A program made the translations under genes and the position numbers. Shown one piece after another: positions 1-10,747 of a stretch of DNA of 64,000 bases (position 1 is its first letter; the number at the start of each line of letters is the position of its first letter). This DNA is from Sycon ciliatum. Lineage: Eukaryota > Porifera > Calcarea > Leucosolenida > Sycettidae. The DNA lies in NCBI RefSeq assembly GCF_964019385.1, contig NC_088649.1:8075985-8139984 (forward strand), given 5' to 3'. The notes under the pieces are model-generated. The model had not been told where the DNA came from. It was given only the letters and a program-made list of their open reading frames with translations, and ran no database searches.

Positions 1-2
1 AA

Positions 3-1073
3 GGGGCCGTCCGTAAATATCGATGTTTTTTTAGAGACGATATTGGTGCTTCTCTCCCTTGACCCCCCCCCCTCCCCCCAGAAGACGCACATGTACATCT
101 AGATCATGGAATCAATATTTTTGGATGCTCATTTTTTTCCTTTTTTTGTCAATAATATGAACCCAAGATGGCAAGTTTGAGAAGGAGAGCATTATGACTT
201 TACAACTCATCGTACAAAAAGCGTTCAAAGTGCAACTCATCGTGTACTGGTGTAGCCAAAGCGGCTACGCTCGGGCTTGAATTTTTTCAAATCCTTGTTC
301 AGACAGCCTGTCCCTGCGGGAATTTGCGGAAAGAACTCTCGAAAACTTGCGCAAGAAATTGCGGCAGAAAGTAACAAAAAATGCGACGAAAAGTGCGGAA
401 TGATGATGCAGAACTTTCCAGGAATTCGCGGAATTATTTGCAGAAAATTGCGGATTTGGGCCAAATCACGAAATTTGTTGCATCGTATATCTACTCGGGA
501 GTCGTACTGTGCAAATAACCTACAGGATCATGGAAAGAACTGCGTGAAAAGTGCATAAAATGTGAGATGTAGAGTGCAGAAAACAACAAAAAACGCGGAA
601 AATCACGGATTTTGCTGAAAATCGCGGGTTTGGGCCAAAATCGCGAAATTTGTTGCATCCGTGGAATCGCGATTTCCTGGAGGGACAGGACAGTGAAAAC
701 TGGAAACTCTTGTGGAGTTCGTCCGTGTTTGTTCGCACTGCCTCTACGTTTTTAAAACGGTCTCCTGCAGGCATCGTTCGGCCGATTTCCACAATCAACA
801 GCTCATTCTTTTGCTCTTGAAATTCGCCATGGGCGTACAGCTTCCAATTTTAGATTTTCTTCTTGTGTCGCGAGTTTTAGCTCCGCGAACGGAAGCTGGT
901 TTCACATTTCTTGTATAGCCATTTAGCCGTCCGCGTGCAGGGATCGGCGAAACTTCAGATATTTACATCGATATTTTTCTGATGCGCGAAAAGACGCACA
1001 TGGCTCAAACCCCCTCCCCCCCAGACGCACCAATATCGTCTCTAAAAAAACATCGATATTTACGGACGGCCCC
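3..1073. mobile_element. MITE, PIF/Harbinger-like, 47-bp perfect terminal inverted repeats
   Basis: Bases 3-49 and 1027-1073 are perfect reverse complements, beginning GGGGCCGTCCGTAAATATCG. The left flank ends in AA and the right flank is TAA, which fits a 3-bp TAA target duplication whose first base lies outside the window. A 3-bp TWA duplication with G/C-rich ends is typical of PIF/Harbinger; the family assignment is an inference from that. No transposase is present. The interior repeats itself: the stretches around 437-486 and 610-658 share a motif ending in AAATTTGTTGCATC. The sub-terminal C-rich tract next to AGACGCAC occurs in direct, not inverted, orientation at both ends. Open frames inside look incidental. 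Confidence 0.8.
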
Positions 1074-1129
1074 TAACAACACAAGTGTGATCACTTCCAG
1101 ACCAACGGGCGTTCAAGGCGGGTAACAAG

Positions 1130-2010
1130 CGCATGCGCACTTGACAAAGGTGACTCTGAAATCTCGTGAGCCGTGGGCCACGCGACTTGGCATTCTTGCG
1201 TCACAAGGCACGTGATTTCACCGTGCATCTTGCAATAAAATTCAAAAACTGCGCTCAGGCCTTCAGTCACTTTTGCATCAACAGTCGCACAAAATATTAT
1301 TGGTGGCGCAAGGAGAAGCTTGTCGTTTGGAGTGACAAGTGATCACCGCTGCTTTTCCTTGTCAGAGCCAACCATACACTTTGTTCTGCGGCCTTGGGAG
1401 TAGTGTTGGAGTAGAAATTGCTGAGGAGACGTCGCGGAGTGGCGAGCTTTCCTGCGCAAGTATGACGTTGGCCGTATTTCAGCATGGTCGAGTGGAAAAA
1501 TTCAAAAAAGTTTATTTCAAGAAAACCCCAAATGGAAGATGGGGGACATGTCCTCAGCGCTAGAAGAGGTGTTCTGCTATCTGCCGGTGTATAGTTCTGG
1601 CCAATTGAGGACGTAGCTGGCTGTTTTGCCCGCGTTTGTAAATTGGCTATTTTCAAGACGATCATTTGTGGCGTCAGGGGGTGATGGACCTCGTCTTCTG
1701 GGATGATGGCGTGGATAAGTACTACTCCAGGAACTCTTCTAAGGTGAGGCAATAGTGGCTTGATGGAGTTTTGTTTATAGCTTGTTCGTATACGCTGTGG
1801 GGTGACTCGTTTCTAGACCCATAAATAATGTGATATTTCGGCCATTTTAGAGGGGTACATATGTATGTAAATTTCAAGGTTCCCTTCAGAAACTTTTTTA
1901 AGGGCTTTGCACAATCGATCCACACCCCAAAGGGAACCTACCTGCGAATTTTGAGCGAAATCGGAGAGATCTACTTGCACACATACTTTGGTATTCTCAG
2001 ACATACTCTA
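1130..2010. repeat. Dispersed 0.8-kb repeat R, copy 1
   Basis: This stretch aligns along its length with 27480-28370, with scattered substitutions and a few indels. Nothing in it is recognised. On the minus strand both copies keep a long open frame containing EDEVHHPLTPQMIVLK and WGFLEINF.EFFHSTMLKYGQ. Three of the four indels I could compare are multiples of three (15, 3 and 3 nt), and one of about 8 nt is not. On the plus strand a shorter frame ending WRKEKLV.WSDK is also kept. It may be an unknown coding repeat, or a duplicated host segment that is open by chance. Confidence 0.55.
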
Positions 2011-2046
2011 TTACGGACTACATGTACCTGAGAATCGCTTATAAAT

Positions 2047-2395
2047 TAGTGGTCTGTTCCGCCTACACACGTGTTCGGCATTTACGCATTCATACTGGTA
2101 AACGACCATTCCAGTGTGAGAAATGCTGCAAGTCATTCCAACGCCTGGTCCATCTACATGTTCATAATCGCATACTATTATAATTATATATTAAAGAGAA
2201 AAACCTTTTACATACAAGGTGTGTGAAATGTCTCTAAGGCAATTTTCAACTTTGCGCTCACATACTTACTGGGGAGACGCCGTATTTTCATAAGGTATGC
2301 GAGAAATCATTCACGCACTCATCAAATCTCAAAAAGGCATGAACGTCATCACAAACGACACTTACCAGTCTAGTGCCCTAAAAATAAGCAAAAAA
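2047..2395 (+). pseudogene. C2H2 zinc-finger relic
   Basis: One frame reads a partial finger ending RHLRIHTG, then a whole finger [21 protein letters not shown], and then stops. After a break, KPFTYKVCEMSLRQFSTLRSH and a weak further finger follow in other frames. The spacing CX2C-X12-HX3-5H and the HTG linker identify the C2H2 family (DNA-binding nuclear proteins). At least one stop and one frame change interrupt it, and no start is found. The 3' part (from about 2285) and the following non-coding DNA to about 2806 match 16017-16840, so this is one half of an old segmental duplication. Confidence 0.7.
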
Positions 2396-3059
2396 TATTC
2401 TCCCAAACGTAAGGCATTTATGAAGGGTACGTGAGCACCACATTGCAAAAATATAAAATATAATCCTATTTCGATTTTGCTCAACCTTCAAGGCAACAAA
2501 GATTTTTCTGTTTTCTTGTAGTTGTCTGTTTTACTAGTTGTGCATTTAATGTCAATGCAGATGTTTAGGAAAATATTCTTAACTTACCGGTACTAGTGAG
2601 AACCTTCCCGGGCCCCAGTATCGAATCATCCGAAGTTATCGTGTCAATTTAGAAAACAATGCGCAAACTTTCCGTCCTGTTGGAGTAACTTTTCTCTTTC
2701 AACCTAAAACGATGTATCCATGCTTGGGTTTAATCCGGAGCAGCTACGTACACGTTTACAGTACGTTGTGCGGCAAATGCGAGTGTGACACATCTTCGAA
2801 AACGGTTTATTATTATTATTATTATTAGACACAATCTCATAGCATGTGACAAGCATAGCTAATGCAGGGAGAGAATCCCCTGAGACAAGGGCGTTGAGCC
2901 AGCCACGGCAATAGTAAGCTAGGAAAACAAAGCAAATATGAATTAAAGCAGAAAATGAATGGAAAATTACAAAGAAAAACGATTAACGGAAGTGAGCACT
3001 ATCAAAATTCGTGCATCACCCAGGTATTCGAGAATGTTCTTCGATGATAATTATTGCGT

Positions 3060-6000
3060 CTAGTTCAGTTGTGATAGTAGATCTTTAAACTGACCAATAG
3101 AAGAACAAGTTTTCAGACCGTATGGTAATGATAACCAATGAGAGTAGCCCGAAAACAAAGGGGACTTTAGATACTGGGCTGACTTAACAAGAGGCAGGGT
3201 GAGCGCGTTACGGGTTGAGCTTGTCGAAAACCAATTGTACTTCATCATGTGTGAAGGGGTTTTATGAAGAAATATCTTATGAACCAGTGTACAGAGATGG
3301 TGCTTATGACGAACGGAGAGAGGAGAAGTGTGTGCAAGTCGATAAAGGGCATCCGAAGGAAAACATCGATCCTTGTTGTAAAGAATTTTAAGTATAAATC
3401 TATGGTGGACTTCTAATTGGCTCAGAGTTGTGTCAGAAAGGCCACACCAAGCGGTATCGCAATAGTCGAATATAGGGAGAATATAGCACTGATAAAATAA
3501 TAGTTTACACTGGATGGGCAAATGAGTGCAATGTGGTTGTAGTACCCCTAAGGCTGAACTGGTTCGCTTGCATACACAGTTGACATGTGCAGCCCAAGAG
3601 AGTTTGCAGTCAAACATCACACCTAGATGTTTGTGCTGAGTAACAACACGGATAGGCATAGTCGAGTCAGGGAAGAATAATGGTTGATCAGGAGGGATGA
3701 AGAAATATACATGGCTTCTGTCTTGTCTAAATTGGGCTGGAGTTTCCACGTTTGCATCCACATCACAGTGCTGTTGATGCGATGCTGCATGGTAAGGAGT
3801 AATTGTGCAGGGGAGGAATCAGAACAGATAAGGCCAGTGTCATCCGCATACAAACTAACATCGGGGACAACTGAAGGTAGGTCATTAACGTAAAGCAAGA
3901 ATAACAAAGGACCCAGAATGGAACCTTGGGGCACTCCAGACGTTACAGGGAGGGGATCAGACAAGAAATAGAACAAGCGAACAGCCTGAGAACGAGCAGA
4001 CAGATACGAGGATATCCAACGCAAGGCAGCATCCTCCACCCGGAAGGTGACCTTCAACTTGGCAAGTAAGCCACGATGCCAAACGGTGTCGAATGCCTTA
4101 GCCAAGTCGAAAAACACCATTCCCACGTGCTCCCCACAGTTCCTCTTTGTCGCTATGTCTTGGACAAGTCGAGTCACCTGGTATTGAGTTGAGTCACCAC
4201 GGCAGAATCCCGACTGAGCTGGTGAGAGAGCCGGAGCGATGTGCAGGTAGAGGGAATCGAATACAATACGCTCACAAAGTTTGGAAACTGTGCGCAGCAG
4301 AGAGATGGGGCGGTAGTTTGCCGGGCAAGCACGGGAGCCTTTATTCTTGTAAAGCGGTGTCACGATGGCGGATTTCCAATCCTGTGGGAATGTACCAGTT
4401 CGAAATGACATATTAAAAATAATGGCGAGAGGATAGGCTATTGATGGTGCAAGAGACTGCAGCACTTCATTCGGGATCCCATCTGAGCCGGGAGACTTTC
4501 CACATTTCAGGCGCTTCAGATATTTCCGAACTTGAAACGTAGTGACAGTGATTGTACGGAACGGAACAGATATGAAAGGCGACTGGGACAAAGGGGGAAT
4601 GCGCCACGAAGGATCATCAGGTAGCCCAAATGAGGTGAACTGAGTGTTCAGAACATCAGCTATGCTCTTGGGGGACGTGGCGACCGTACCGTCGGATGCT
4701 ATCATCGTTTGGGGCATGACACGCCGGAAGTGTGCCGCTGTGCTCGCACAAACTGAAAGAGTGTAGGTCGATTCGGTGATGTTAGTGATGCTTGGATGGA
4801 GCGTATATATTGACGATGTGCTTGTCGAGACAGGTGCTTTACAGCATTCCTTTGTCGGTTATAAGCTGCATGATTTACTGCTGTCGGATATTTTTTGTAC
4901 ACACTATATTGATCACGCTTGCGTTTTACAGCAGACCTGAGCTCAGCAGTAACCCATGGTGGAGATTACATGCGGGGTCGTGGAGATGTCACAGTGTGGG
5001 TGGCTCCGAATGAAGTGAGGTGCCGACGGAAGGCGGACTGGAGCTCACAATCAAAGTGATGAAGTGCGTCATTAACATCAGTGTACGAGTTCAGAGAGGA
5101 CCAGTTGTAGCCAGCTAAATCAGCGTTGATTAATTGCCAAAGGTGCGAAGGTACTTGTTTGAAGCGATACAGTGAAGAGGGAGGACCAGTGGCAGAGTTG
5201 GGGAAGTAGTTCGAAATAGGGGCGTAACATAAAGTGCAAACAATCTGTATATGGTCAGACATACCCAAGGGAGGTGCTTGATCAATTGAGCGCACGAGGC
5301 GTGGTCGGTTGGCGATCACCAAGTCCAGACACGAAACAGAGCCATTAGGCGAGGAATGAGTGGGGAAGTCAACCATCTGCTGGAGCCCAAGAGCAGCAAA
5401 TACTGTGCTAAGGAGGTCACCAGCCTTCGAGGTAGAATCGGTGGGACACCAGCTTGAGTTGTGGGCGTTGAAATCGCCAGTCACTAGCAGATCATAAGAA
5501 TCTAAACAGACTGACTGTAATACCTCAACAAACATGTCACAAAAGTACGACAATTGCATTGTGCTCTGTGAGGGTGGTCGATACATGCAGCATAGTAAGA
5601 TGGGATTCTGAGATTGAGTAGAGGGGGAGCCAAGTTCAAGCCACACAGACTCGCAGCCAGGGCGTTGAAGGTCGGCACGAGGGGAGACGTACGGAAAGGA
5701 GTCCGAACGGACAAGTACGGCAACACCCCCATACCCACGGCTACAATGTGCTGACCGATTGTCTTCCGGAGGTCGATCTCTGCGGATGCAGATATAGCCT
5801 GACAGTGAGAGCGGGTTTGAGGGACAGAGCCACGTCTCTGTTAGGCAGATTATGTCAGGCTTAGCACATTCGGCAATAACGCAGAGCTCAGACAACTTGT
5901 TGACAACAGAGCGACAATTCAGAGATACTAGGGTTAAATCACGCTGGGATTTAGGGAAAAAAGGGAACGCTGATGGATTTAGCGCTGGACATGCAATGTG

Positions 6001-6102
6001 TGCGGGTCGGCCAGAGGAGGGCTGAGCGGGGTAGAGCGGGCGGGCTAGTTTCGATCGTGGGGTGAATACAGGGGCGTTGGGATTTAGTCGTTGTTGCTGC
6101 AT
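3060..6102 (-). pseudogene. LINE-1 ORF2: endonuclease plus reverse transcriptase, broken
   Basis: The N-terminal part (6102-4966) is an APE-type endonuclease with SLNCRS, CLTETW, GYGGVAVLV, VTGDFNAH and GMSDHIQIV. The reverse transcriptase follows with RPISLL, FFDLAKAFDTVWH, GVPQGSILGPLLFLLYVNDL and the catalytic LYADDTGL. A C-terminal domain ends near 3060 with WLSLPYGLK. Three events break the frame: one in-frame stop at 4968-4966 (just before SPPWVTAELR), one frame change between about 4717 and 4702, and another near 3700. All catalytic motifs are still readable, so the copy is fairly young. It would nick target DNA and reverse-transcribe its own RNA if intact. Confidence 0.85.
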
Positions 6103-6134
6103 CGTTGTGTATGTTGGTTTGTTAGCATGACAGT

Positions 6135-7136
6135 TCAGGATTGATCATCACTGCCTCGCCGCGAAGTAGAAGACGACTTGTTACCTTGGGCATCAGCAAA
6201 GCGCCACTTTCGCACTGTGTGCTGGATGGTGGCCGGCCAGAATTTGGAGTCGAGAACTTTGTCCTCGTCCGATGCTGCCACGGTTACGCGAGCATGGCTA
6301 GTACCCAGGTACGTGTTTTCTGAAATCGAACAGTTCAGTACGTCAACTTGGCGGGCCTTGCACCACGCTGTTATTGACTCTGCCCTGCAACCCGGACTGA
6401 CATTTCCAACGTACAGAACAAGCTTCTTTGTACGTTCAGGCCCTGTTAGCACACGCGGGTTGGCTGCCCTGGGCTGTGGTTTCACGTAGCGTGACGTAAC
6501 CCTACGGCGTGTGACTTCCGACCACTCTGCACCTGCAGCACTCGACCCTGGGTTGGATTGCTCAGGTGGGTGTGGTCTGGTGCCATGCATTGACAAAACA
6601 GGCTGCGACAAATGGCTGGAGGTGGTGTGAGCGGGGGTCATATGGTGAGTACTAGAACCCGTACTACCCTGTGTGTACTGCATAGGACCAGAGGAAATAT
6701 GGGTGCGTGCACGTGGGGGATTCAAGTCTCCTACGGCGGTGCTGTACAACTTCCCGCCGGACATTGCCAAATTTTGCTGTGCTTCCTGTACGAGAGGGTG
6801 TACACAGATTTCCGGTTGTTGGAGCCCCTGAACTTCCCGCCTGAGTTGTTGCACTTCTAATTCCAGACTCAGGATTTTGTCGGCTCTATCCTGTCTCAAG
6901 GAGACAATTTCCTGTGACATGCAGCTAATTGAGTCAGTAAGGCTTACAATTGCAAGTTGGAGCTCCGATGTGGGTAGCGAACTCTGCGCCAACACGCCCA
7001 CTCCACGCTTCCTCAGCTCGCTCACCAGATCCGGCCGGGAGAGGCTCGAGGCTTTATCCACAGACATTTGCTCGCCGATCTTGATGAGCTCCTCATAGCC
7101 AACCAAAGCCAGGTCCATGCCTTCGTTTGTCGCCAT
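6135..7136 (-). CDS. LINE-1 ORF1 protein (RNA-binding, RRM-like)
   Basis: The open frame is 333 codons. It would encode the nucleic-acid-binding chaperone that packages LINE RNA. Residues about 30-48 (SLSRPDLVSELRKRGVGV) resemble a SAP-type helix pair. Residues about 80-106 form a short leucine-rich coiled coil (LSLELEVQQLRREVQGL). A Ser/Pro/Thr/Gln-rich linker follows, then an RRM-like fold at about 235-320 beginning KKLVLYVGNVSPG. A basic Ser-rich tail ends the protein. The frame has no break. It ends 32 nt before the ORF2 start used here, consistent with a bicistronic LINE transcript. The SAP-like call is tentative; the RRM-like call rests on the YVGN motif and C-terminal position. Confidence 0.75.
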   Translation of the reverse strand: MATNEGMDLALVGYEELIKIGEQMSVDKASSLSRPDLVSELRKRGVGVLAQSSLPTSELQLAIVSLTDSISCMSQEIVSLRQDRADKILSLELEVQQLRREVQGLQQPEICVHPLVQEAQQNLAMSGGKLYSTAVGDLNPPRARTHISSGPMQYTQGSTGSSTHHMTPAHTTSSHLSQPVLSMHGTRPHPPEQSNPGSSAAGAEWSEVTRRRVTSRYVKPQPRAANPRVLTGPERTKKLVLYVGNVSPGCRAESITAWCKARQVDVLNCSISENTYLGTSHARVTVAASDEDKVLDSKFWPATIQHTVRKWRFADAQGNKSSSTSRRGSDDQS

Positions 7137-7267
7137 TGGTACTGTTGGTCTCTTCTATTAGTTCTAAGCAATAATGGGGAGGGGTAGTTCTGTAGAGAGA
7201 CGCACCTCGAGGCTAATCCTCGGAGCACAAAATGTCAAACCGCACCCTACTTTCTCACTATAAATTC

Positions 7268-7409
7268 TTAATTCCCGTAGCTATGCAGAAGACGTTACTT
7301 CAGTTACGTCTGGCGCTAGCCAGGGTCCACACAGCTTTAATTCCCGTAGCTATGCAGAAGACGTTACTTCAGTAACGTCTGGCGCTAGCCAGGGTCCACA
7401 CAGCTTTAA
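7268..7409. repeat. Two tandem 69-bp copies containing a palindrome
   Basis: Units at 7268-7336 and 7337-7405 are almost identical. Each contains the near-perfect palindrome GACGTTACTTCAGTAACGTC (one arm has a T change in unit 1) and the motif GGCGCTAGCCAGGGTCC. The same block occurs reverse-complemented at about 44440-44505. It therefore belongs to the tRNA-headed repeat family A described at 9895, 11816, 42740 and 44187. Confidence 0.85.
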
Positions 7410-7707
7410 TTTGGTGTTTGTTTGTGTGTTTGTGTCACGCCTGGCGCTATCCCGTATCTGTCCCGTACCGTACCGTACAGCTGGCCACAGTACTTTCATT
7501 TGTTTGTGCCATCGACATGCCTGGCGCTATCCCGTACCTGTCCCGTACCATCAAGAGTACGGTACCATCAAGAGAATGAGTATATATGCGAAGTGTATTG
7601 GGGGAATGCATTCAGTGCAGTAACATTTTGTGTGGATTTGTGTGCGAGGCCGAGATCCCACTAGCAGGCTGGCTGGGCCGCCTGTCGACCAGCCCGGGAA
7701 TGGCATG
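7410..7707. repeat. Rearranged fragment of repeat family A
   Basis: The motif TGTGTCACGCCTGGCGCTATCC, shared with 10040-10080 and 42985-43010, appears here, and a shorter CCTGGCGCTATCCCGTA follows about 90 bp downstream. CCGTACCGTACCG pentamer runs and GCTGGCCACA also match the core of family A at 44060-44165. The B-box-bearing middle of the family is missing, so this is a rearranged, internally shortened copy. Open frames over it are translations of the repeat. Confidence 0.6.
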
Positions 7708-7709
7708 TA

Positions 7710-8004
7710 CCGTAAAGTACCGTTGATCCGCCCCCACGCCATGTCGCTTCCCAGCTGGGTTTTCGGCAGGGGGCGGGAATTAGATCAAGGCTGTCAAGTG
7801 CAGTACGATGTACAACAACGTAGAGGATCAGACTCAATGTGCTGGATTGTGCACATTTTGATCCTGGATTGGCAAGTATTGTGTACAGCAGTGCATGCGT
7901 CGGTTCAACATCGTATTTCGTTGTATACGCCGAAGTCGCTTCACAAGGAGAAAATCGACAGGGGGCGGGAATTAGAGAGGGGGCGGATCAACGGTACTTT
8001 ACGG
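7710..8004. mobile_element. MITE with TA target duplication (Tc1/mariner-type)
   Basis: The 295-bp element starts CCGTAAAGTACCGTTGATCC and ends in its exact reverse complement. The inverted repeats are 26 bp and perfect. TA dinucleotides flank both ends (7708-7709 and 8005-8006), as expected of Tc1/mariner superfamily elements. Each arm also carries an inner copy of GGGGGCGGGAATTAGA. There is no transposase. It lies inside or beside the rearranged family A fragment. Confidence 0.8.
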
Positions 8005-8022
8005 TAGTAGTAGTAGGTTATT

Positions 8023-8214
8023 CATTTTGACCCGACGAGACCATATGACGCTTGCAGATCACAGCACGAACCGTTCACCAGCCACACTCCACGAAAGCAA
8101 GTAGTAGTACTCCTGACGCATTTTGACCCGACGAGACCATATGACGCTTGCAGATCACAGCACGAACCGTTCACCAGCCACACTCCACGAAAGCAAGTAG
8201 TAGTACTCCTGACA
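8023..8214. repeat. Two tandem copies of a 96-bp unit
   Basis: The block starting CATTTTGACCCGACGAGACC at 8023 repeats at 8119 with almost no change, so the duplication is recent. A diverged single copy lies at about 52020-52125, directly beside the tail of the related LINE-3 insertion. The same neighbourhood was therefore duplicated before the tandem event here. A minus-strand frame runs through both units but resembles nothing known. Confidence 0.8.
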
Positions 8215-8219
8215 AGTCT

Positions 8220-9680
8220 TGTTTCGTTCCATAGAGATAATATCGGGGAACTCATCAGAGGAGAACCAGTTCAGAGGTTTAGCTGAATAATGCTATTTTA
8301 TAGAAAAGATATTGGCGCACTGAGGTGTAAACACTCAACTAACTCACATAATAGTGACATATCAACACAAAAGGAATAGTGCAGAATGGAGGTGTTCTGA
8401 ACCCTACCAGACACAACTATCACAAGTGCTAAATCATTCACAATGAGAAGGAGAGGCACGCAGGAATAGGTTGCGCTAGTATACACGTCGCAAATGGTGC
8501 TGAGGTAGTGACAAAGATAGGTGAAGAGTAGACGCCAAGTGAAAGCCAACAAATCATCACGAACGTCTAAGGCCTTGGTCACACTACGGCAGTTTGAAGC
8601 TGGACGCAGCGTCAAGCCGCAGCACTTGACGGAGACGTGGGGTCACACTGTGTTTTGTCTTTTTTGCAGCTCATGACTGCCGCGGCTTGACGCATTTGTC
8701 TACGTCACAAAACCACCAGGAAAACTCAATGATGACACGGATTCCCACAGAAACCGTCCTTTTGCTTATTATACAAAAAAATTGTCGGACAAAGTTTTCG
8801 AATTTTTCATTGATTTTTGATTACAAGAAGACGAAAGGTACTACATGTAGGTCCACGCGTGCACGATCGTTGTTGTTTCTTTCCCAATTTGAAGCCATTT
8901 TCAGTTGTAGTGTCATTGATCAGGCAAGAAAAGTCCGCATCGCAGCTGTGTTTCTCCTGACTTCGTCATACTGGTTGTCCTTTTTGGGGCTCTTGACGAC
9001 AACACAACACTCACAAGTCAACAGGCTCCAGTTGGCCGATGACCCACTCAAACAACTGGTCCTTTCTCGACATCATTTTCTTCTCAGAAAACGCCTCGCT
9101 CTTCCGCCAGGTTCGGAGCAGAGGAGCCTCGGCCTCGTACAGTCGTAGATCCACGGGCTCATCTCGAACAAAAAGAGGGAACAAAACAAACCTTGAACAG
9201 ACGAATGTCGAATAACTGCTCAACTCAAGCAAAGACAAATGTCTTGAAACTAATTTTACTTGAAAGACACTGTTTTTCCGCCAAGCGTCACTCCCACCAG
9301 CGGCAACGCAGCCGATTTCCCCACGTCAGGCGCAGCAGCGTCTGACGCTCAAACTTCCCGCGTTGCGTCAGTTGCCATGGAAAAGCTCATGATTCTGACG
9401 CTGACGCAGCATTTTTGCCGTAGTGTGACCGAGGCCTAACGTCACATCTGAAGATTGCTAGCGGCACAAGACAAATACGTCACAAACCTCGATAATTCAA
9501 ATTCAGCCAGCGGTATAGTGAAAGAAAGGCTGCTGGGTGTGACATAGAACTGTGGGTTGCTGAGGCGACGTATCCATCCTGATCTTGACTGCAAGGTTGG
9601 CGTCTAACGCTAAAATCCGAGCAGCAGATCAAATCCTTCCTCTGTATGGGGAGATTTTCTGGAAGGAATACGAAGTAGGG
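8220..9680 (-). mobile_element. LINE-3 fragment, split by a MITE
   Basis: The pieces 8220-8567 and 9440-9680 align with the LINE-3 copy at 52400-53590 (shared GAATAGTG.AGAATGGAGG, CACAAGACAAATAC.TCAC and GCGTCTAACGC). The two pieces are separated by the 866-bp MITE 8571-9436. Minus-strand frames in both copies carry LALDA.LAV.I.MD, but the frames are broken. It is a 5'-truncated, strongly decayed LINE relic. Confidence 0.7.
8571..9436. mobile_element. Harbinger-type MITE with TAA target duplication and visible empty site
   Basis: The ends GGCCTTGGTCACACTACGGC and its reverse complement match at 20 of 21 bases. TAA flanks both sides (8568-8570 and 9437-9439). The related LINE-3 copy near 52740 reads GACGTCTAACGTCG without insertion, which is the empty site with one TAA. 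Sub-terminal regions are dense in GACGC/GCGTC motifs, possible transposase binding sites. A minus-strand frame of 75 codons at 9238-9011 is not recognisable as a transposase. Confidence 0.9.
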
Positions 9681-9741
9681 AGACGAGTAAATGCAATCAG
9701 AATGCATGTTAGTTGCGGTCAGTATGATAATAATAAGAAGA

Positions 9742-9840
9742 AGAACGCCCGTGATCGGCAGAGTCAGCGCTGGGGCCAGGAAACGTCAGGACCGACATCC
9801 TGTCGACTCCAGAACGCCCGTGATCGGCAAAGTCCGCGCC
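9742..9840. repeat. Short direct repeat, 69 bp apart
   Basis: The motif AGAACGCCCGTGATCGGCA occurs at 9742 and again at 9811, each followed by AGTC.GCGC. It lies between the LINE-3 fragment and a family A arm. Its origin is unknown. Confidence 0.7.
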
Positions 9841-9894
9841 GGTCCCATACCTTTGCAGCCGACGTTACTTCAGTAACTCATTGAAACATTTTTG

Positions 9895-10331
9895 CAGTAC
9901 AATGATGTAGCTAATAAAAGGAAAAAGCATTTCCATCAGTTCTAACAACATGCACGACGAGCTAGGCAACAAAGCATAGCGCAGGGCCCTGAGCTTCCAA
10001 GCTCTCTCGTTTGGTATTTGTGTGTTTGTTTGTTTGTTTGTGTTTTTGTTTGTGTCACGCCTGGCGCTATCCCGTATCTGACGGCAAAAAATCATAGGGA
10101 TGTTATAAATTTTTCAATTCTCCTATTTTTTTTTAAGGCATATCCTGGGATTCGAACCCGCACTATCGCCCTACATGCATTCCCCCATACACTTCGCATT
10201 CATACCCATTCTTCCAAGTTGCTCCACGTTATGATCTTGCGTTTGAAAGCCCTATTTGGATATTGCGGGCAGCTGCATGTGGCCAGCTGTGTTTGATGGT
10301 AATGTACGGTACGGGAGACGGTGTCGTATAA
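9895..10331 (-). repeat. tRNA-headed repeat family A, left arm of a foldback composite
   Basis: Read on the minus strand, this carries a perfect RNA polymerase III B box (GGTTCGAATCC, reverse complement at 10148-10158), A-rich and T-rich tracts, the motif CAGGCGTGACACAAAC, and a terminal part with GCTTCCAAGCTCTCTCG near 9985-10010. Relatives lie at 11816-12062, 42740-43195, 44187-44505 and 51505-51622. No convincing A box is seen. A tRNA-derived SINE is the best guess, though the arms are arranged as inverted repeats around shared core sequence (GTGGCCAGCTGTGTTTGATGG), which is foldback-like. Confidence 0.65.
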
Positions 10332-10747
10332 AGCGGGATTCACAGAAGCTTTTTTGTGATGCGACACGCGATGCGACAGGCGCGAAACCGGGAAAACCCC
10401 AAATCGCAGCCATGTCGCGGCCCACGCAACTGCCGCAACTGGGCCATCGCAGAAGTTGAGCTTGGCTCAACTTTTGCGATGCGATGCGATGCGACAAGCG
10501 ATTTGGTGTACGATTTTGACCTTTTCAACAGCAAAGTTGTACAAAGGTGCAAGAGTTGCCTATAAATTTTTACAAGTTGTGTCAAACCGCGCGAATATCA
10601 TGGTGACGTAACCAAATCAGCAAAACTTTGTCGCATCGCTGACTTCTTCTGTGAATGGTATTTTGCGAGTTCGCATCGCACGCATCCATCGCAGATCGCG
10701 TCGCATCGCGTGTCGCATCGCAAAAAAGTTTCTGTGAATCCCGCTTT
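10332..10747. mobile_element. MITE inserted in repeat family A, 46-bp inverted repeats
   Basis: The ends begin AGCGGGATTCACAGAA; about 46 bp pair with two mismatches. The interior is packed with GCGATGCGAC-type units. The flanks are GTGTCGTA-TAA and TTA-CCCTCGATCG. The uninterrupted family A copy near 44090-44115 reads, on the minus strand, GTGTCGTATTACCCTCG. The target was therefore TTA, with one side later changed. This fits PIF/Harbinger (TWA), without a transposase. Confidence 0.85.

Larger units (their letters stand above)
2807..7262 (-). mobile_element. Near full-length CR1/L2-like LINE (LINE-1)
   Basis: Read on the minus strand, the element has a short 5' leader, ORF1 (7136-6135), ORF2 (6102-3060), a 3' UTR of about 230 nt and a (TAA)n tail at 2827-2807. 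Endonuclease and reverse transcriptase motifs place it in the CR1/L2/Jockey-like group; I cannot choose a clade. The insertion sits in the zinc-finger unit just after a motif AACGGTTT. The paralogue near 16840 lacks the element. The 5' boundary is approximate. Another copy of the same 3' UTR and tail occurs in plus orientation at 11413-11490. Confidence 0.85.

Noticed and set aside
4147-4416. Plus-strand frames across LINE-1
   Set aside because: Antisense shadows of the LINE ORF1 and ORF2.
9011-9238. Harbinger transposase remnant
   Set aside because: The minus frame inside the MITE shows no DDE or Myb-like motif that I could recognise.
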